Made by a program: the position numbers and the translations under genes. Shown here in pieces: positions 15,917-24,119 of a stretch of DNA of 36,873 nucleotides. The DNA lies in contig JAJFHO010000186.1 of the NCBI GenBank assembly GCA_021775575.1, forward strand, positions 1 to 36,873. The letters run 5' to 3'. Each line of letters starts with the position of its first letter. The first letter of the stretch is position 1. The notes beneath the pieces were generated by a model. That model worked only from the letters and a program-made list of their open reading frames with translations. It did no database searches and was not told the DNA's origin. The stretch comes from Hyphomicrobiales bacterium (GTDB lineage: Bacteria; Pseudomonadota; Alphaproteobacteria; Rhizobiales; Methyloligellaceae).

Positions 15917-16915
15917 ATGATCGGTTTTGTCTTGCGCCGCATTCTTTTGATGATTCCAACCCTCTTGGTGATTTCAATGATCGTTTTCACGATCATTGAA
16001 TTACCGCCCGGCGACTATCTGGAAAGCTATGTTGCGGAGCTGCAGGCGCGGGGCGAAACGGTCAACGAAGACGAGATCAATTTTCTCCGCGAGCAATATG
16101 GCTTCGGCCAGCCCGTCGTCCAGCGCTATGTCGACTGGGTCTGGGGGATGCTGCATGGGGATTTCGGATATTCGTTTGAATACCGGTTGCCGGTTTCCGA
16201 TATCGTTGGCGACCGTATCCTCCTGACCATCGTGGTCTCGCTGGCGACCATTATATTTACCTGGCTCGTGGCGTTTCCAATCGGCATCTACTCGGCCACG
16301 CATCACTATAGCTGGGGCGATTACGGTCTGACCTTCCTCGGCCTGCTTGGACTGGCGACGCCCAACTTTCTGCTCGCCCTTGTCCTGCTCTATCTCGCAA
16401 ATGTCTGGTTCGGAACCTCGATCGGCGGTCTCATGGAACCGAAATATCTCGACCAGGCCTGGTCCTGGGGCAAACTCGTTTCAGTGCTGGAGCATTTGTG
16501 GATTCCGGTGGTCGTCGTCGGCACCGCGGGCACCGCGGGTCTTGCCCGCCGGCTGCGCGCCAACCTGCTGGACGAGTTGCAGAAACAATATGTCACAACC
16601 GCCAAGGCGAAGGGGTTGTCCCCGGCCAAGGTGCTCATCAAATATCCGCTGCGCGCGGCGATGAACTTCTTTGTTTCGGACATCGGTCATCTGCTGCCGG
16701 CGATCATTTCCGGCGCCGAGCTGACCGCGATCGTGCTTTCGCTGCCGACGACGGGACCGGTGCTGATCTCTGCCCTGCAGAGCCAGGACATGTATCTGGC
16801 CGGGTCCTTTCTGATGTTCCTGTCAACGCTGACGGTCGTCGGCGTTCTGGTGTCCGACCTGGCGCTCGCGGTCCTGGACCCCCGGATTCGTCTTGAAGGG
16901 GGGCAAAGCCGGTGA
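15917..16915 (+). CDS. ABC importer permease, DppB/YejB type
   Basis: A 332-aa inner-membrane permease with about six transmembrane helices, starting MIGFVLRRILLMIPTLLVIS as is usual for DppB-type proteins. The cytoplasmic coupling loop reads TTAKAKGLSPAKVLIKYPLR. A strong GGAGG lies six bases before the ATG; the 70-base gap after the solute-binding protein gene has no other feature. It pairs with the next gene product to form the channel energised by the double-NBD ATPase. Its stop overlaps the next GTG start (GTGA). Confidence 0.93.
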   Translation: MIGFVLRRILLMIPTLLVISMIVFTIIELPPGDYLESYVAELQARGETVNEDEINFLREQYGFGQPVVQRYVDWVWGMLHGDFGYSFEYRLPVSDIVGDRILLTIVVSLATIIFTWLVAFPIGIYSATHHYSWGDYGLTFLGLLGLATPNFLLALVLLYLANVWFGTSIGGLMEPKYLDQAWSWGKLVSVLEHLWIPVVVVGTAGTAGLARRLRANLLDELQKQYVTTAKAKGLSPAKVLIKYPLRAAMNFFVSDIGHLLPAIISGAELTAIVLSLPTTGPVLISALQSQDMYLAGSFLMFLSTLTVVGVLVSDLALAVLDPRIRLEGGQSR

Positions 16916-18090
16916 AACCGCGCCAGATACCCAAACCCGGGCAGAAATTGCCGCATTACACCTCCCGGGAACCATTCGAGCATGCCGCCGCTGCCCGTCT
17001 GACGCCCGAACAGGAGCGCTACTATCTCGCCTCGCAATGGCAGTTGATGTGGTGGCGGTTCAAGCGGCACCGGCTCGCCGTGATCTCCGCAGTCTTCCTG
17101 CTGCTGGCTTACGGCTCGATTTTTATTACCGAGTTCCTGTCGCCTTACAATCTGCATTCCCGGCATGTCGACCAGATCTACATGCCGCCGCAAAGCGTCC
17201 ATCTGTTACACGACGGCTCCTTTATCGGCCCGTTCGTTTACGGAACGCATTACGAGCTCGATATGCAGAATTTGCGGCGCGTCTATACCGAGGACAAGTC
17301 GAAGATTCACCGTCTCCAATTCTTCTGTTCCGCCGACAGCTACAAATTCTGGGGGCTGATTGAGGCCGACAACCACCTGTTCTGCGTCGAGGATGGCGGT
17401 ACGATATTTCTGCTCGGCACCGACCGTCTGGGACGCGATATCCTGTCGCGCCTTTTATCCGGCGGCCGGATTTCGCTGACCATCGGTCTCATCGGCATTG
17501 TCCTGAGTTTCACCATGGCGATCACGATCGGCGGCCTTGCGGGCTATTACGGCGGGATTGTCGACCTCTTCGTTCAGAGGGTCATCGAAATCCTCCAGAG
17601 TTTCCCGCAAATTCCGCTATGGATGGCGCTGGCCGCGATCCTGCCGGTCACCTGGTCGCCGCTGCTGATCTATTTCGGCATAACCGTCATTCTCGCCCTG
17701 CTCGACTGGACCGGACTTGCGCGCGCAGTGCGTTCCAAGCTGCTGGCGCTGCGCGAGGAGGATTATTGCATGGCGGCCCGGGTCATGGGCGCCAGTCCCA
17801 ACCGCGTCATATTCCGCCATCTTATGCCCGGCGTCATGAGCCACCTGATCGCGTCGGCGACATTGTCGATCCCGAATATGATCCTCGGCGAAACCGCGCT
17901 GAGCTTCCTGGGGCTCGGCCTCAGGCCGCCAATCACAAGCTGGGGCGTTTTGCTGAACGAGGCACAGAATATCAATGTGGTCGCGTTGTACCCCTGGCTC
18001 ATTTTTCCAGTGGTTCCGGTGATCCTTGTGATCCTCGCCTTCAATTTCGTCGGCGACGGGATGCGCGACGCCGCCGATCCCTACAAGTAG
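16912..18090 (+). CDS. ABC importer permease, DppC/YejE type, with a large periplasmic insertion
   Basis: A 392-aa permease starting with GTG and overlapping the previous gene by four bases. After the first helix (about residues 55-75) comes a roughly 85-residue extracytoplasmic segment. It includes VHLLHDGSFIGPFVYGTHYE and LQFFCSADSYKFWGLIEAD before the usual LLGTDRLGRDILSRLLSGGR. The coupling loop is EDYCMAARVMGASPNRVIFR and the core ends LSFLGLGLRPPITSWG. Standard DppC proteins (about 300 aa) lack this insertion; I recall it in a rhizobial subgroup linked to oligosaccharides. The insertion may contact the binding protein. Otherwise intact. Confidence 0.92.
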   Translation: MKPRQIPKPGQKLPHYTSREPFEHAAAARLTPEQERYYLASQWQLMWWRFKRHRLAVISAVFLLLAYGSIFITEFLSPYNLHSRHVDQIYMPPQSVHLLHDGSFIGPFVYGTHYELDMQNLRRVYTEDKSKIHRLQFFCSADSYKFWGLIEADNHLFCVEDGGTIFLLGTDRLGRDILSRLLSGGRISLTIGLIGIVLSFTMAITIGGLAGYYGGIVDLFVQRVIEILQSFPQIPLWMALAAILPVTWSPLLIYFGITVILALLDWTGLARAVRSKLLALREEDYCMAARVMGASPNRVIFRHLMPGVMSHLIASATLSIPNMILGETALSFLGLGLRPPITSWGVLLNEAQNINVVALYPWLIFPVVPVILVILAFNFVGDGMRDAADPYK

Positions 18091-18098
18091 CGGCGAAT

Positions 18099-18869
18099 AT
18101 GAGCGACCGGAAGGCCATGTGCTACGTCGACAGGTTCGATAACGCGACGATTGAGCATCACGGGCCGTTCCTGACGCCTCCAGGCGCACCGCGCTCCAAC
18201 TGGCAGGTCGTGCAGCCCGCCGGCGAAAACCCTTATCTGGAGCTCACCGTCTGGCATGGGCTCAACGCCATGCATCCCGTCAACGGTCTCTCCAACGAGC
18301 GCAGCGAATATATAACGCCTTACGATACCACCGCGATTGAGGGCCGGACCTTTCACTATGGCTTCCGGGTCCGCTATCCCGGCTACCGGAAGATCAACTC
18401 CCGGCACATGCTGACCCAGTTCAAGGTGAATATGCGCGACGGCGTAAACCCCTCGCCGATTGTCGGCATCTATCTGGAGACCGGCGGCGCACGGCATCTG
18501 GAGAAGATCAAGGTCTGCCACGCCTATGACTATGCGACACGCAAATGCATCTGCGAGAACCACCTCATTGAGGAAGACAGCGAGCATTTTCCGCTGCTGC
18601 CGCCCGATGAGTGGATAACCCTGAAGCTGTCGATTTACGTCAGCAAGGGAGATGGCGGCTGGATCAGGATCAGCAAAAACGGGACTCTCGTGTGGGAGTA
18701 TAACGGTCCGACAAACTACTGGAACACGACATTCGAGAAATTCACGATCCGCTTCGGTCTCTACCGCGACAGTGGTCCCGAAGGGTCGCCCCACGCGGAC
18801 GCCGTCGCCCATTTCCGCGACTTCGCCTTTTCAACCGACGAAGCGTTTGTCGACGAGATATTGGGATAG
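18099..18869 (+). CDS. Polysaccharide-lyase-like jelly-roll protein
   Basis: The track ORF starts far too early, inside the permease gene; the ATG at 18099, eight bases after the permease stop, gives 256 aa. Segments FHYGFRVRYPGY, HMLTQFKVN, SPIVGIYLETGG, DEWITLKLSIYVSKGDGGWI and FTIRFGLYRDS match the beta-jelly-roll of the heparin-lyase-like polysaccharide lyase family (PF14099 type) in my recognition. No signal peptide is present (MSDRKAMCYVDRFD), so it should be cytoplasmic and could act on an imported oligosaccharide. Catalytic residues cannot be identified with certainty by eye, so binding without cleavage is also possible. Last gene of the operon; the ribosome site is weak. Confidence 0.72.
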   Translation: MSDRKAMCYVDRFDNATIEHHGPFLTPPGAPRSNWQVVQPAGENPYLELTVWHGLNAMHPVNGLSNERSEYITPYDTTAIEGRTFHYGFRVRYPGYRKINSRHMLTQFKVNMRDGVNPSPIVGIYLETGGARHLEKIKVCHAYDYATRKCICENHLIEEDSEHFPLLPPDEWITLKLSIYVSKGDGGWIRISKNGTLVWEYNGPTNYWNTTFEKFTIRFGLYRDSGPEGSPHADAVAHFRDFAFSTDEAFVDEILG

Positions 18870-18915
18870 GCCGCAAACGCCGGTTGAATGAGCCGGGCCG
18901 GCCAGGCGGTAACAA

Positions 18916-19941
18916 TCAATCCCGGGCGATATACCGGCCGCTCTTCTGCATGATCTTATAAATACGGCATGTGGTGCAGGGCACATCGTCCCGCGCCTCC
19001 GCCCGGCCGGTCACCATGGCGCGCGCATAGTTGACCTGCTCGCTGTTCAAGGCCGCCTCCAGACCATCGTCGAAGGCATTGACGTCAAACGCCTTCCAGG
19101 TGTTCCGGCAACAGCCGAATATCTCGCCATTCCAGTTGACCTGCGGCTGGTCCCAGAGCTGGTGGCAAAGCCGCTGCATGTAATGGTGGCCGAATTTCTC
19201 CTTGAATTCGCTGCGCGAGGCAACGCCGTCGGTCTGCTTGGCGCGAACCGCCTGCACATCCTGGACGGGCGAATAGGATTCATCCCAATTCAGCTTCATG
19301 AAGAAGTCCATGCCCAGGCGTTCGGCCATGGCGCGCGCATCATCGATCTCATGCTCATTGTGGCCGAAAACGACGAATTGCCAGGTCAGTTCAGGATACC
19401 GGCTTGCGTGCTTCTCTTTGTGACGGTTCAGCGTCTCTATGTTGGCGATGACGGTATCGAAATCCCCCGCAACGCGGTATTTCTCATAGGTCTCCGCCGA
19501 CGCGCCGTCGAGCGAGACGCGCATATGGCGGAACCGGTAGCGCACCAGATCCTCCAGCACTTTGGCGCGAACAGTGTTGAGATTTACACCGTTCGACGCT
19601 GTCAGCCGAACATTATGCTCATGGGCATAACGCACAATTTTCGACATATGCGGATTGAGAAAAATCTCTCCATTGTTGGAAAGCTCAACTTCCTCGACCC
19701 AGGGATTCTCGTCGACAAGCGTCCTGAAGTCATCGAATTTGAGGAAGCCGGCGCCGATATATTTGTGGATTTCACCGGTCGCGGTCTGACAGACGGGACA
19801 TTTCAGCTGACAATGGGTGCAGGCCTCAAGGCGAATATTCGGCGGCCGCGATGCCGCCGGCGGGAGGGCTGTCGTCTCGTCCGCGGCGTCGGTCATTTCC
19901 ACCAAGGCTACTTCGTCGCTCAGAGTCATTTTGTCCGTCAT
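18916..19941 (-). CDS. Radical SAM/SPASM-like enzyme (paralog 1)
   Basis: A 341-aa radical SAM protein. The [4Fe-4S] motif is CQLKCPVC (C44, C48, C51), preceded by another Cys (C41). VEEVELSNNGEIFLNP and HMRVSLDGASAETYEKYR are typical core strands. The C-terminus has a SPASM-like Cys set (RLCHQLW, GEIFGCCRNT, PCTTCRIY) that could hold auxiliary clusters. The start MTDKMTLSDEV was chosen over the track's upstream ATG because AGG lies six bases before it. Such enzymes modify peptides, sugars or small molecules; the substrate is unknown. It diverges from the glycosyltransferase operon and is paralogous to the enzyme at 24120: both carry FDT(V/I)IAN and a similar HNxHxxDxA segment. Confidence 0.85.
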   Translation of the reverse strand: MTDKMTLSDEVALVEMTDAADETTALPPAASRPPNIRLEACTHCQLKCPVCQTATGEIHKYIGAGFLKFDDFRTLVDENPWVEEVELSNNGEIFLNPHMSKIVRYAHEHNVRLTASNGVNLNTVRAKVLEDLVRYRFRHMRVSLDGASAETYEKYRVAGDFDTVIANIETLNRHKEKHASRYPELTWQFVVFGHNEHEIDDARAMAERLGMDFFMKLNWDESYSPVQDVQAVRAKQTDGVASRSEFKEKFGHHYMQRLCHQLWDQPQVNWNGEIFGCCRNTWKAFDVNAFDDGLEAALNSEQVNYARAMVTGRAEARDDVPCTTCRIYKIMQKSGRYIARD

Positions 19942-20373
19942 GGCCGCCTCGCGGTACTTTCGGTAAACCGATTGGGTTTTGACCCTAGCATTGAAATAGG
20001 GTGAACAGAATGGACCGGTTGAGCGCACGGAGGGAGGGCCTTGGTGACAAATCTAAGCCTGGCGGTTCGCGGCCCGCCTCTCAACCTGTCGGCGCAGAGG
20101 CTCATCATGCCTTTAATATCGCTGACTAAAAACCCGTTTGCGCCGTTCAACGGTGCGCGTTAACCATAAAGATATTCGACAAACTGTGTTGGCGAAACCT
20201 GCCATTTTGCAGGGTAAATTGTGCGTGTCATTGTCTGTTCACCATAGTAGGATTGAGCGAATATAGGGGTTGCGAAATGCCCCTTTTTCGTTCCGTTGCG
20301 GGGGCATGGAACGCAAAGCACCTTAGAGGGTAAATTTCGAAAATCGATTCTGGCCGGGTAGGGGTAGAGAGTT
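19942..20373. other. Divergent intergenic region between radical SAM and glycosyltransferase genes
   Basis: These 432 bases contain no convincing gene and are AT-richer than their surroundings, fitting a divergent control region. A 10-base direct repeat AGGGTAAATT occurs at 20211-20220 and 20327-20336. An inverted repeat ATGCCCC (20277-20283) / GGGGCAT (20301-20307) lies between the copies. Only weak promoter-like pairs were seen, such as TTGTGC with CATAGT 18 bases later. Confidence 0.5.
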
Positions 20374-21588
20374 ATGAGCGAGCGGCTCGACGGCGCGCGT
20401 ATGTTGATTTACAGCCACGATACATTTGGCCTCGGTCATTTGCGTCGGTGCCAGGCGATCGCCCACGCGCTGGTCGAGCGCTACAAGGGCCTTTCCATCA
20501 TCATTCTGTCGGGCTCCCCGATCATCGGCAGTTTCGACTTCCGGGCCCGTGTGGATTTCGTCCGTGTGCCGGGCGTAATCAAACTCTACAATGGCGAATA
20601 TACCTCGCTGGCGCTGCATATCGATATTCAGAGCACCCTGGCGATCCGCGCCTCGATCATCAGGCATACAGCGGAGGTCTTCCACCCCAATCTGTTCCTT
20701 GTCGACAAGGAACCGCTCGGTCTGCGTGGCGAAATCACCGAGACCCTGCACCTGCTCAAGGGCATGGGAACGAAACTGGTGCTTGGCCTGCGCGATATCA
20801 TGGACGAGCCGAAATTGCTGCGCCGGGAATGGGAATCGCGCCAGCTTATGCCCGCGCTGGCCGGCCTCTATGACGAAATCTGGGTCTATGGCCTGCAGGA
20901 GGTCTGGAATCCCCTGACCGATCTGGAGATACCGCAGCAGGTTACCGACAAGATGCGCTACACGGGTTATCTCAAACGCTCGCTACCGCAACGCGTCAAG
21001 CGCACGCCGGCCGCGGAAGTGAAAGAGCCCTATATTCTCGTGACCGGCGGCGGCGGCGGCGACGGACATGACCTGATCGACTGGGTGCTCCGGGCCTATG
21101 AATCCGATCCCACCCTGCCTTATGCGCCTCTGTTCGTCCTCGGCCCCTTCATGAACGCCGATCAGCAGGAAGAGCTGACAGGGCGGATCGAGCAATTGCC
21201 GGGCGCCAACACCATCACCTTCGACAGCCATGTCGAATTCCTGATGGCGGAGGCAGCCGGCGTCATTGCGATGGGCGGCTACAATACCTTTTGCGAGATC
21301 CTGTCCTTCGACAAGAAGGCGATTATCGTGCCACGCTGCAAGCCTCGGCAAGAGCAGCTTATCCGGGCGCAGCAGGCCAGCCGGCTTGGACTGGTGCGGA
21401 TGATCGATCCGGAAAGAATAAAGGATCCATCGGTCATGGCGACGGCAATCCGCGAGCTTCCCAATCAGCCCAGGCCATCCTCGACGCTTCTGCCGGGGAT
21501 GCTTGACGGATTGGACAAGGTCGCCAACCTGGCGCGGCCTCACCTTCTCGGCGTCGAAGAGAAGCAGGCCGTCGTCGAAGCGGTTTAG
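20374..21588 (+). CDS. MurG-like (COG4671-type) glycosyltransferase, paralog 1
   Basis: A 404-aa GT-B fold protein. The N-terminal domain opens MLIYSHDTFGLGHLRRCQAI, and the C-terminal nucleotide-sugar domain has the Gly-rich ILVTGGGGGDGHDLI, then FLMAEAAGVIAMGGYNTFCE and IIVPRCKPRQEQLIRAQQA. This is the layout of MurG-related predicted glycosyltransferases. There is no signal peptide or membrane helix, so it probably acts at the cytoplasmic face. GAGAG lies just before the ATG. It heads a plus-strand run with the GT4 gene (14-base gap) and a second paralog (ATGA overlap), then a radical SAM gene. Donor and acceptor unknown. Confidence 0.85.
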   Translation: MSERLDGARMLIYSHDTFGLGHLRRCQAIAHALVERYKGLSIIILSGSPIIGSFDFRARVDFVRVPGVIKLYNGEYTSLALHIDIQSTLAIRASIIRHTAEVFHPNLFLVDKEPLGLRGEITETLHLLKGMGTKLVLGLRDIMDEPKLLRREWESRQLMPALAGLYDEIWVYGLQEVWNPLTDLEIPQQVTDKMRYTGYLKRSLPQRVKRTPAAEVKEPYILVTGGGGGDGHDLIDWVLRAYESDPTLPYAPLFVLGPFMNADQQEELTGRIEQLPGANTITFDSHVEFLMAEAAGVIAMGGYNTFCEILSFDKKAIIVPRCKPRQEQLIRAQQASRLGLVRMIDPERIKDPSVMATAIRELPNQPRPSSTLLPGMLDGLDKVANLARPHLLGVEEKQAVVEAV

Positions 21589-21602
21589 GAGCGCGCCTGC
21601 CG

Positions 21603-22859
21603 GTGACCGGCACTGTCGCATTCATCCTCAAGGGGTATCCGCGCCTCTCCGAAACCTTCATCGCGCAGGAAATTCACGGTCTCGAACAACTCGGTCTCGA
21701 TATCCATATCTATTCCCTGCGTCCGCCCCGCGAGCCCGAGAGACATCCTGTCCACGCCCAGATTCGCGCGGACGTCACCTATTTGCCGGAACGCCTGCGC
21801 GATGATCTCCCGCGCGTCTGGCGCGCGCTCAGGCAGGCGACAAGCCGCCCGGGATTCAAGAAGGCGCTGAGACGCTGGATCTCCGATATGCTGCGCGCAC
21901 CCTCTCCCGACCGTGCACGCCGCTTTGGCCAGGCGCTGGTGCTGGCCGGCGAAATCACGCCGGAAACCACGCACCTGCACGCCCATTTTCTGCACACGCC
22001 TTCCTCAGTCGCCCGATACGCGGCCGCGCTCACCGGCCTGCCCTGGAGCTGCTCGGCGCATGCGCGCGATATCTGGACGATCGGCGATTGGGAAAAGCGC
22101 GCCAAACTCGGCGAGATGGACTGGCTCGTGACCTGTACGCGGACGGGCTGCGCTCATTTGGCGGAACTCACGCCAACACCGGCAAAGGTCGAGCTGGTCT
22201 ATCACGGATTGGATTTGGAGCGCTTCTCTCCTCCGGCGGCGCGGGCGCCAGCGCGCGACGGCACGAAAGCGAGTGATCCCGTCCGGCTGCTCTCGGTCGG
22301 GCGGGCGGTGGAGAAAAAAGGTTTCGACCTTTTGCTGAAGGCGTTCGCTTCCCTCGACAAAGGCACCCATTGGCGCTGGGTCCATATCGGCGATGGGAGC
22401 CTGATCGATCCGCTGAAAGGTCAGGCGCGCAGATCGGGTCTGGAAGAGCGGATCACATGGCTTGGCGCGTGCCCGCAAGCTCAGGTGATCGATCAATATG
22501 CCCGTGCGGATTTGTTCATTCTGCCCTCCCGCATAGCCTCGGACGGTGACCGCGACGGACTTCCCAACGTTCTGGTCGAGGCGCAATCGCAGGGCCTGTG
22601 CTGCCTGTCGACCCGCCTGCCCGCGATATCGGAACTGATCGACGACGGCATGACGGGGCTCCTTGTGCCGGCGGACGAGGCCAGCGCCCTCACCGCGGCA
22701 CTGGCGCAATTGATCGGCGATCCGGATTTGCGCCGGCGGCTTGGCGAAGCGGGCCTGAAAAAAGTGCGCCGCGACTTCTCTCACCACACCGGTCTGGCCA
22801 AGCTCGCCCGGCGCTTCGGCCTGCCGCCCACCGACCAAAGCACACGGCCGGCGGCATGA
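21603..22859 (+). CDS. GT4-family glycosyltransferase
   Basis: A 418-aa retaining glycosyltransferase with GTG start. The N-terminal domain has FILKGYPRLSETFIAQEI and THLHAHFLHTPSS. The C-terminal domain has LLSVGRAVEKKGFDLLLKAF, then LFILPSRIASDGDRDGLPNV and the donor-binding ExxxxxxxE-like segment LVEAQSQGLCCLSTRLPAI. SETF at the N-terminus and the DRDGLPNV loop are common in colanic-acid-type and other envelope GT4 enzymes. It lies 14 bases after the first MurG-like gene, and its stop overlaps the next start. Probably adds a sugar to a glycan or lipid-linked intermediate; the donor cannot be told. Confidence 0.9.
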   Translation: MTGTVAFILKGYPRLSETFIAQEIHGLEQLGLDIHIYSLRPPREPERHPVHAQIRADVTYLPERLRDDLPRVWRALRQATSRPGFKKALRRWISDMLRAPSPDRARRFGQALVLAGEITPETTHLHAHFLHTPSSVARYAAALTGLPWSCSAHARDIWTIGDWEKRAKLGEMDWLVTCTRTGCAHLAELTPTPAKVELVYHGLDLERFSPPAARAPARDGTKASDPVRLLSVGRAVEKKGFDLLLKAFASLDKGTHWRWVHIGDGSLIDPLKGQARRSGLEERITWLGACPQAQVIDQYARADLFILPSRIASDGDRDGLPNVLVEAQSQGLCCLSTRLPAISELIDDGMTGLLVPADEASALTAALAQLIGDPDLRRRLGEAGLKKVRRDFSHHTGLAKLARRFGLPPTDQSTRPAA

Positions 22860-24022
22860 CCCGGCTTCTGATCCATGTCCAGTATCTCAAGGGAATTGGC
22901 CACCTGCAGCGCGCGAAGCTGATTGCCGAGGCCGCCGCCGCGCGGGGGCTTGATGTGCATATCGCCTCCGGCGGCCTGCCGGTTGCGGATTTCCGTCCCG
23001 GGGGCGCCGCGGTCCACCAGCTCCCGGCGCTTCAGGCCGGCCCCGGCGGCTTCACGGATCTGCGCGACGCAGATGGGAAGCCGGTCGACGACGCCTGGCG
23101 CGCAACGAGACAGGATAAATTACTGGCCCTGTTCAGGCAGGTTCGCCCGGATATTCTGCTGGTCGAGAGCTTTCCTTTCGGCCGCCGCGCGCTGTCATAC
23201 GAACTGGTGCCCCTGCTGGAAGCCGCGCACGGGCGAAGCCCGCGTCCGGCGGTTCTGTGCTCCCTACGCGACATTCTTCAGACCAACCGCAAGCCCGGCC
23301 GGACGAAGGAAACCCTTTCGCGCCTGCGCGAGTTTTTCGACGGCGTGCTCGTCCATGGAGATCCGGACTTTGTTCCGCTGGAGGAGACATTCGCGAGAAC
23401 GCCGGAAATCGCAGGCCTGCTTCGCTACACAGGTTTCGTCGCGGCGGACAAAGAGGCCTTCGAGCCGCGCCCCGAAACGCCGCGCGGCGAAGTCATCGTC
23501 TCCACGGGCGGCGGCGCCATTGGCCCCGCGCTTCTCGACGCGGCGCTCGCCGCGCGGCCCGATACGCCGTTTCACGATACGCCCTGGCGGCTGATTGCCG
23601 GCCCGCACCTTGCGCAGAGTGACTATGAACGGCTGCTCCATACCGCGCCCGATGGCGTCGCCGTGGAGCGGTTCCGTAATGATTTCAGAGCCTTGATGGC
23701 GGCAGCGAAGCTTTCCATCTCCTATGCCGGCTATAATACGGTAACGGATCTTTTGCGCGCGCGCGTGCCAAGTGTGCTGATCACCTATGGCGGCGAAGAG
23801 GGGCGCGAGACCGAGCAGGCGATGCGCGCGGCACGGCTCAGCGGCGGCGGACTGGCAGCAACGCTGTCCGATGCGGAACTTTCGCCGGACACCCTTTTGC
23901 GGGCGATTGAGGAGGCCGATGCATGCCGGCCCGTGCCCGCATGCGATTTCGATCTGGAGGGCGCCGCCAAGTCGGCCGATATATTAGCTGGATATGATTG
24001 CGAGGCAGCGGCCGCGGGTTGA
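22856..24022 (+). CDS. MurG-like (COG4671-type) glycosyltransferase, paralog 2
   Basis: The true frame starts at the ATG overlapping the GT4 stop (ATGA) and gives 388 aa; the track's 86-residue extension is a shadow of the GT4 gene. It begins LLIHVQYLKGIGHLQRAKLI, parallel to the first paralog. It has a Gly-rich VIVSTGGGAIGPALLDAA, then LMAAAKLSISYAGYNTVTDL and VPSVLITYGGEEGRETEQA. The GHL(R/Q)RA and GYNT motifs are shared with the gene at 20374, so the two are probably duplicates specialised for different acceptors. Cytoplasmic, with no membrane helix. Function inferred only from the fold. Confidence 0.84.
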   Translation: MTRLLIHVQYLKGIGHLQRAKLIAEAAAARGLDVHIASGGLPVADFRPGGAAVHQLPALQAGPGGFTDLRDADGKPVDDAWRATRQDKLLALFRQVRPDILLVESFPFGRRALSYELVPLLEAAHGRSPRPAVLCSLRDILQTNRKPGRTKETLSRLREFFDGVLVHGDPDFVPLEETFARTPEIAGLLRYTGFVAADKEAFEPRPETPRGEVIVSTGGGAIGPALLDAALAARPDTPFHDTPWRLIAGPHLAQSDYERLLHTAPDGVAVERFRNDFRALMAAAKLSISYAGYNTVTDLLRARVPSVLITYGGEEGRETEQAMRAARLSGGGLAATLSDAELSPDTLLRAIEEADACRPVPACDFDLEGAAKSADILAGYDCEAAAAG

Positions 24023-24119
24023 CGCCACAAGCGCCAATCCTGCCTGGATGCTATGATACGCCACTGACAAATTCGAAAACAGACATGCGCCGCATCGCGA
24101 ATGAGGTAAAACTGGCCGG

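Noticed and set aside
20277-20307. Inverted repeat ATGCCCC/GGGGCAT as a terminator
   Set aside because: 17-base loop and no U-tract after it; kept only as a note in the intergenic entry.
24023-24119. Possible RiPP precursor gene before the second radical SAM gene
   Set aside because: No small ORF with a ribosome site and leader/core-like sequence was seen here or in 19942-20373.
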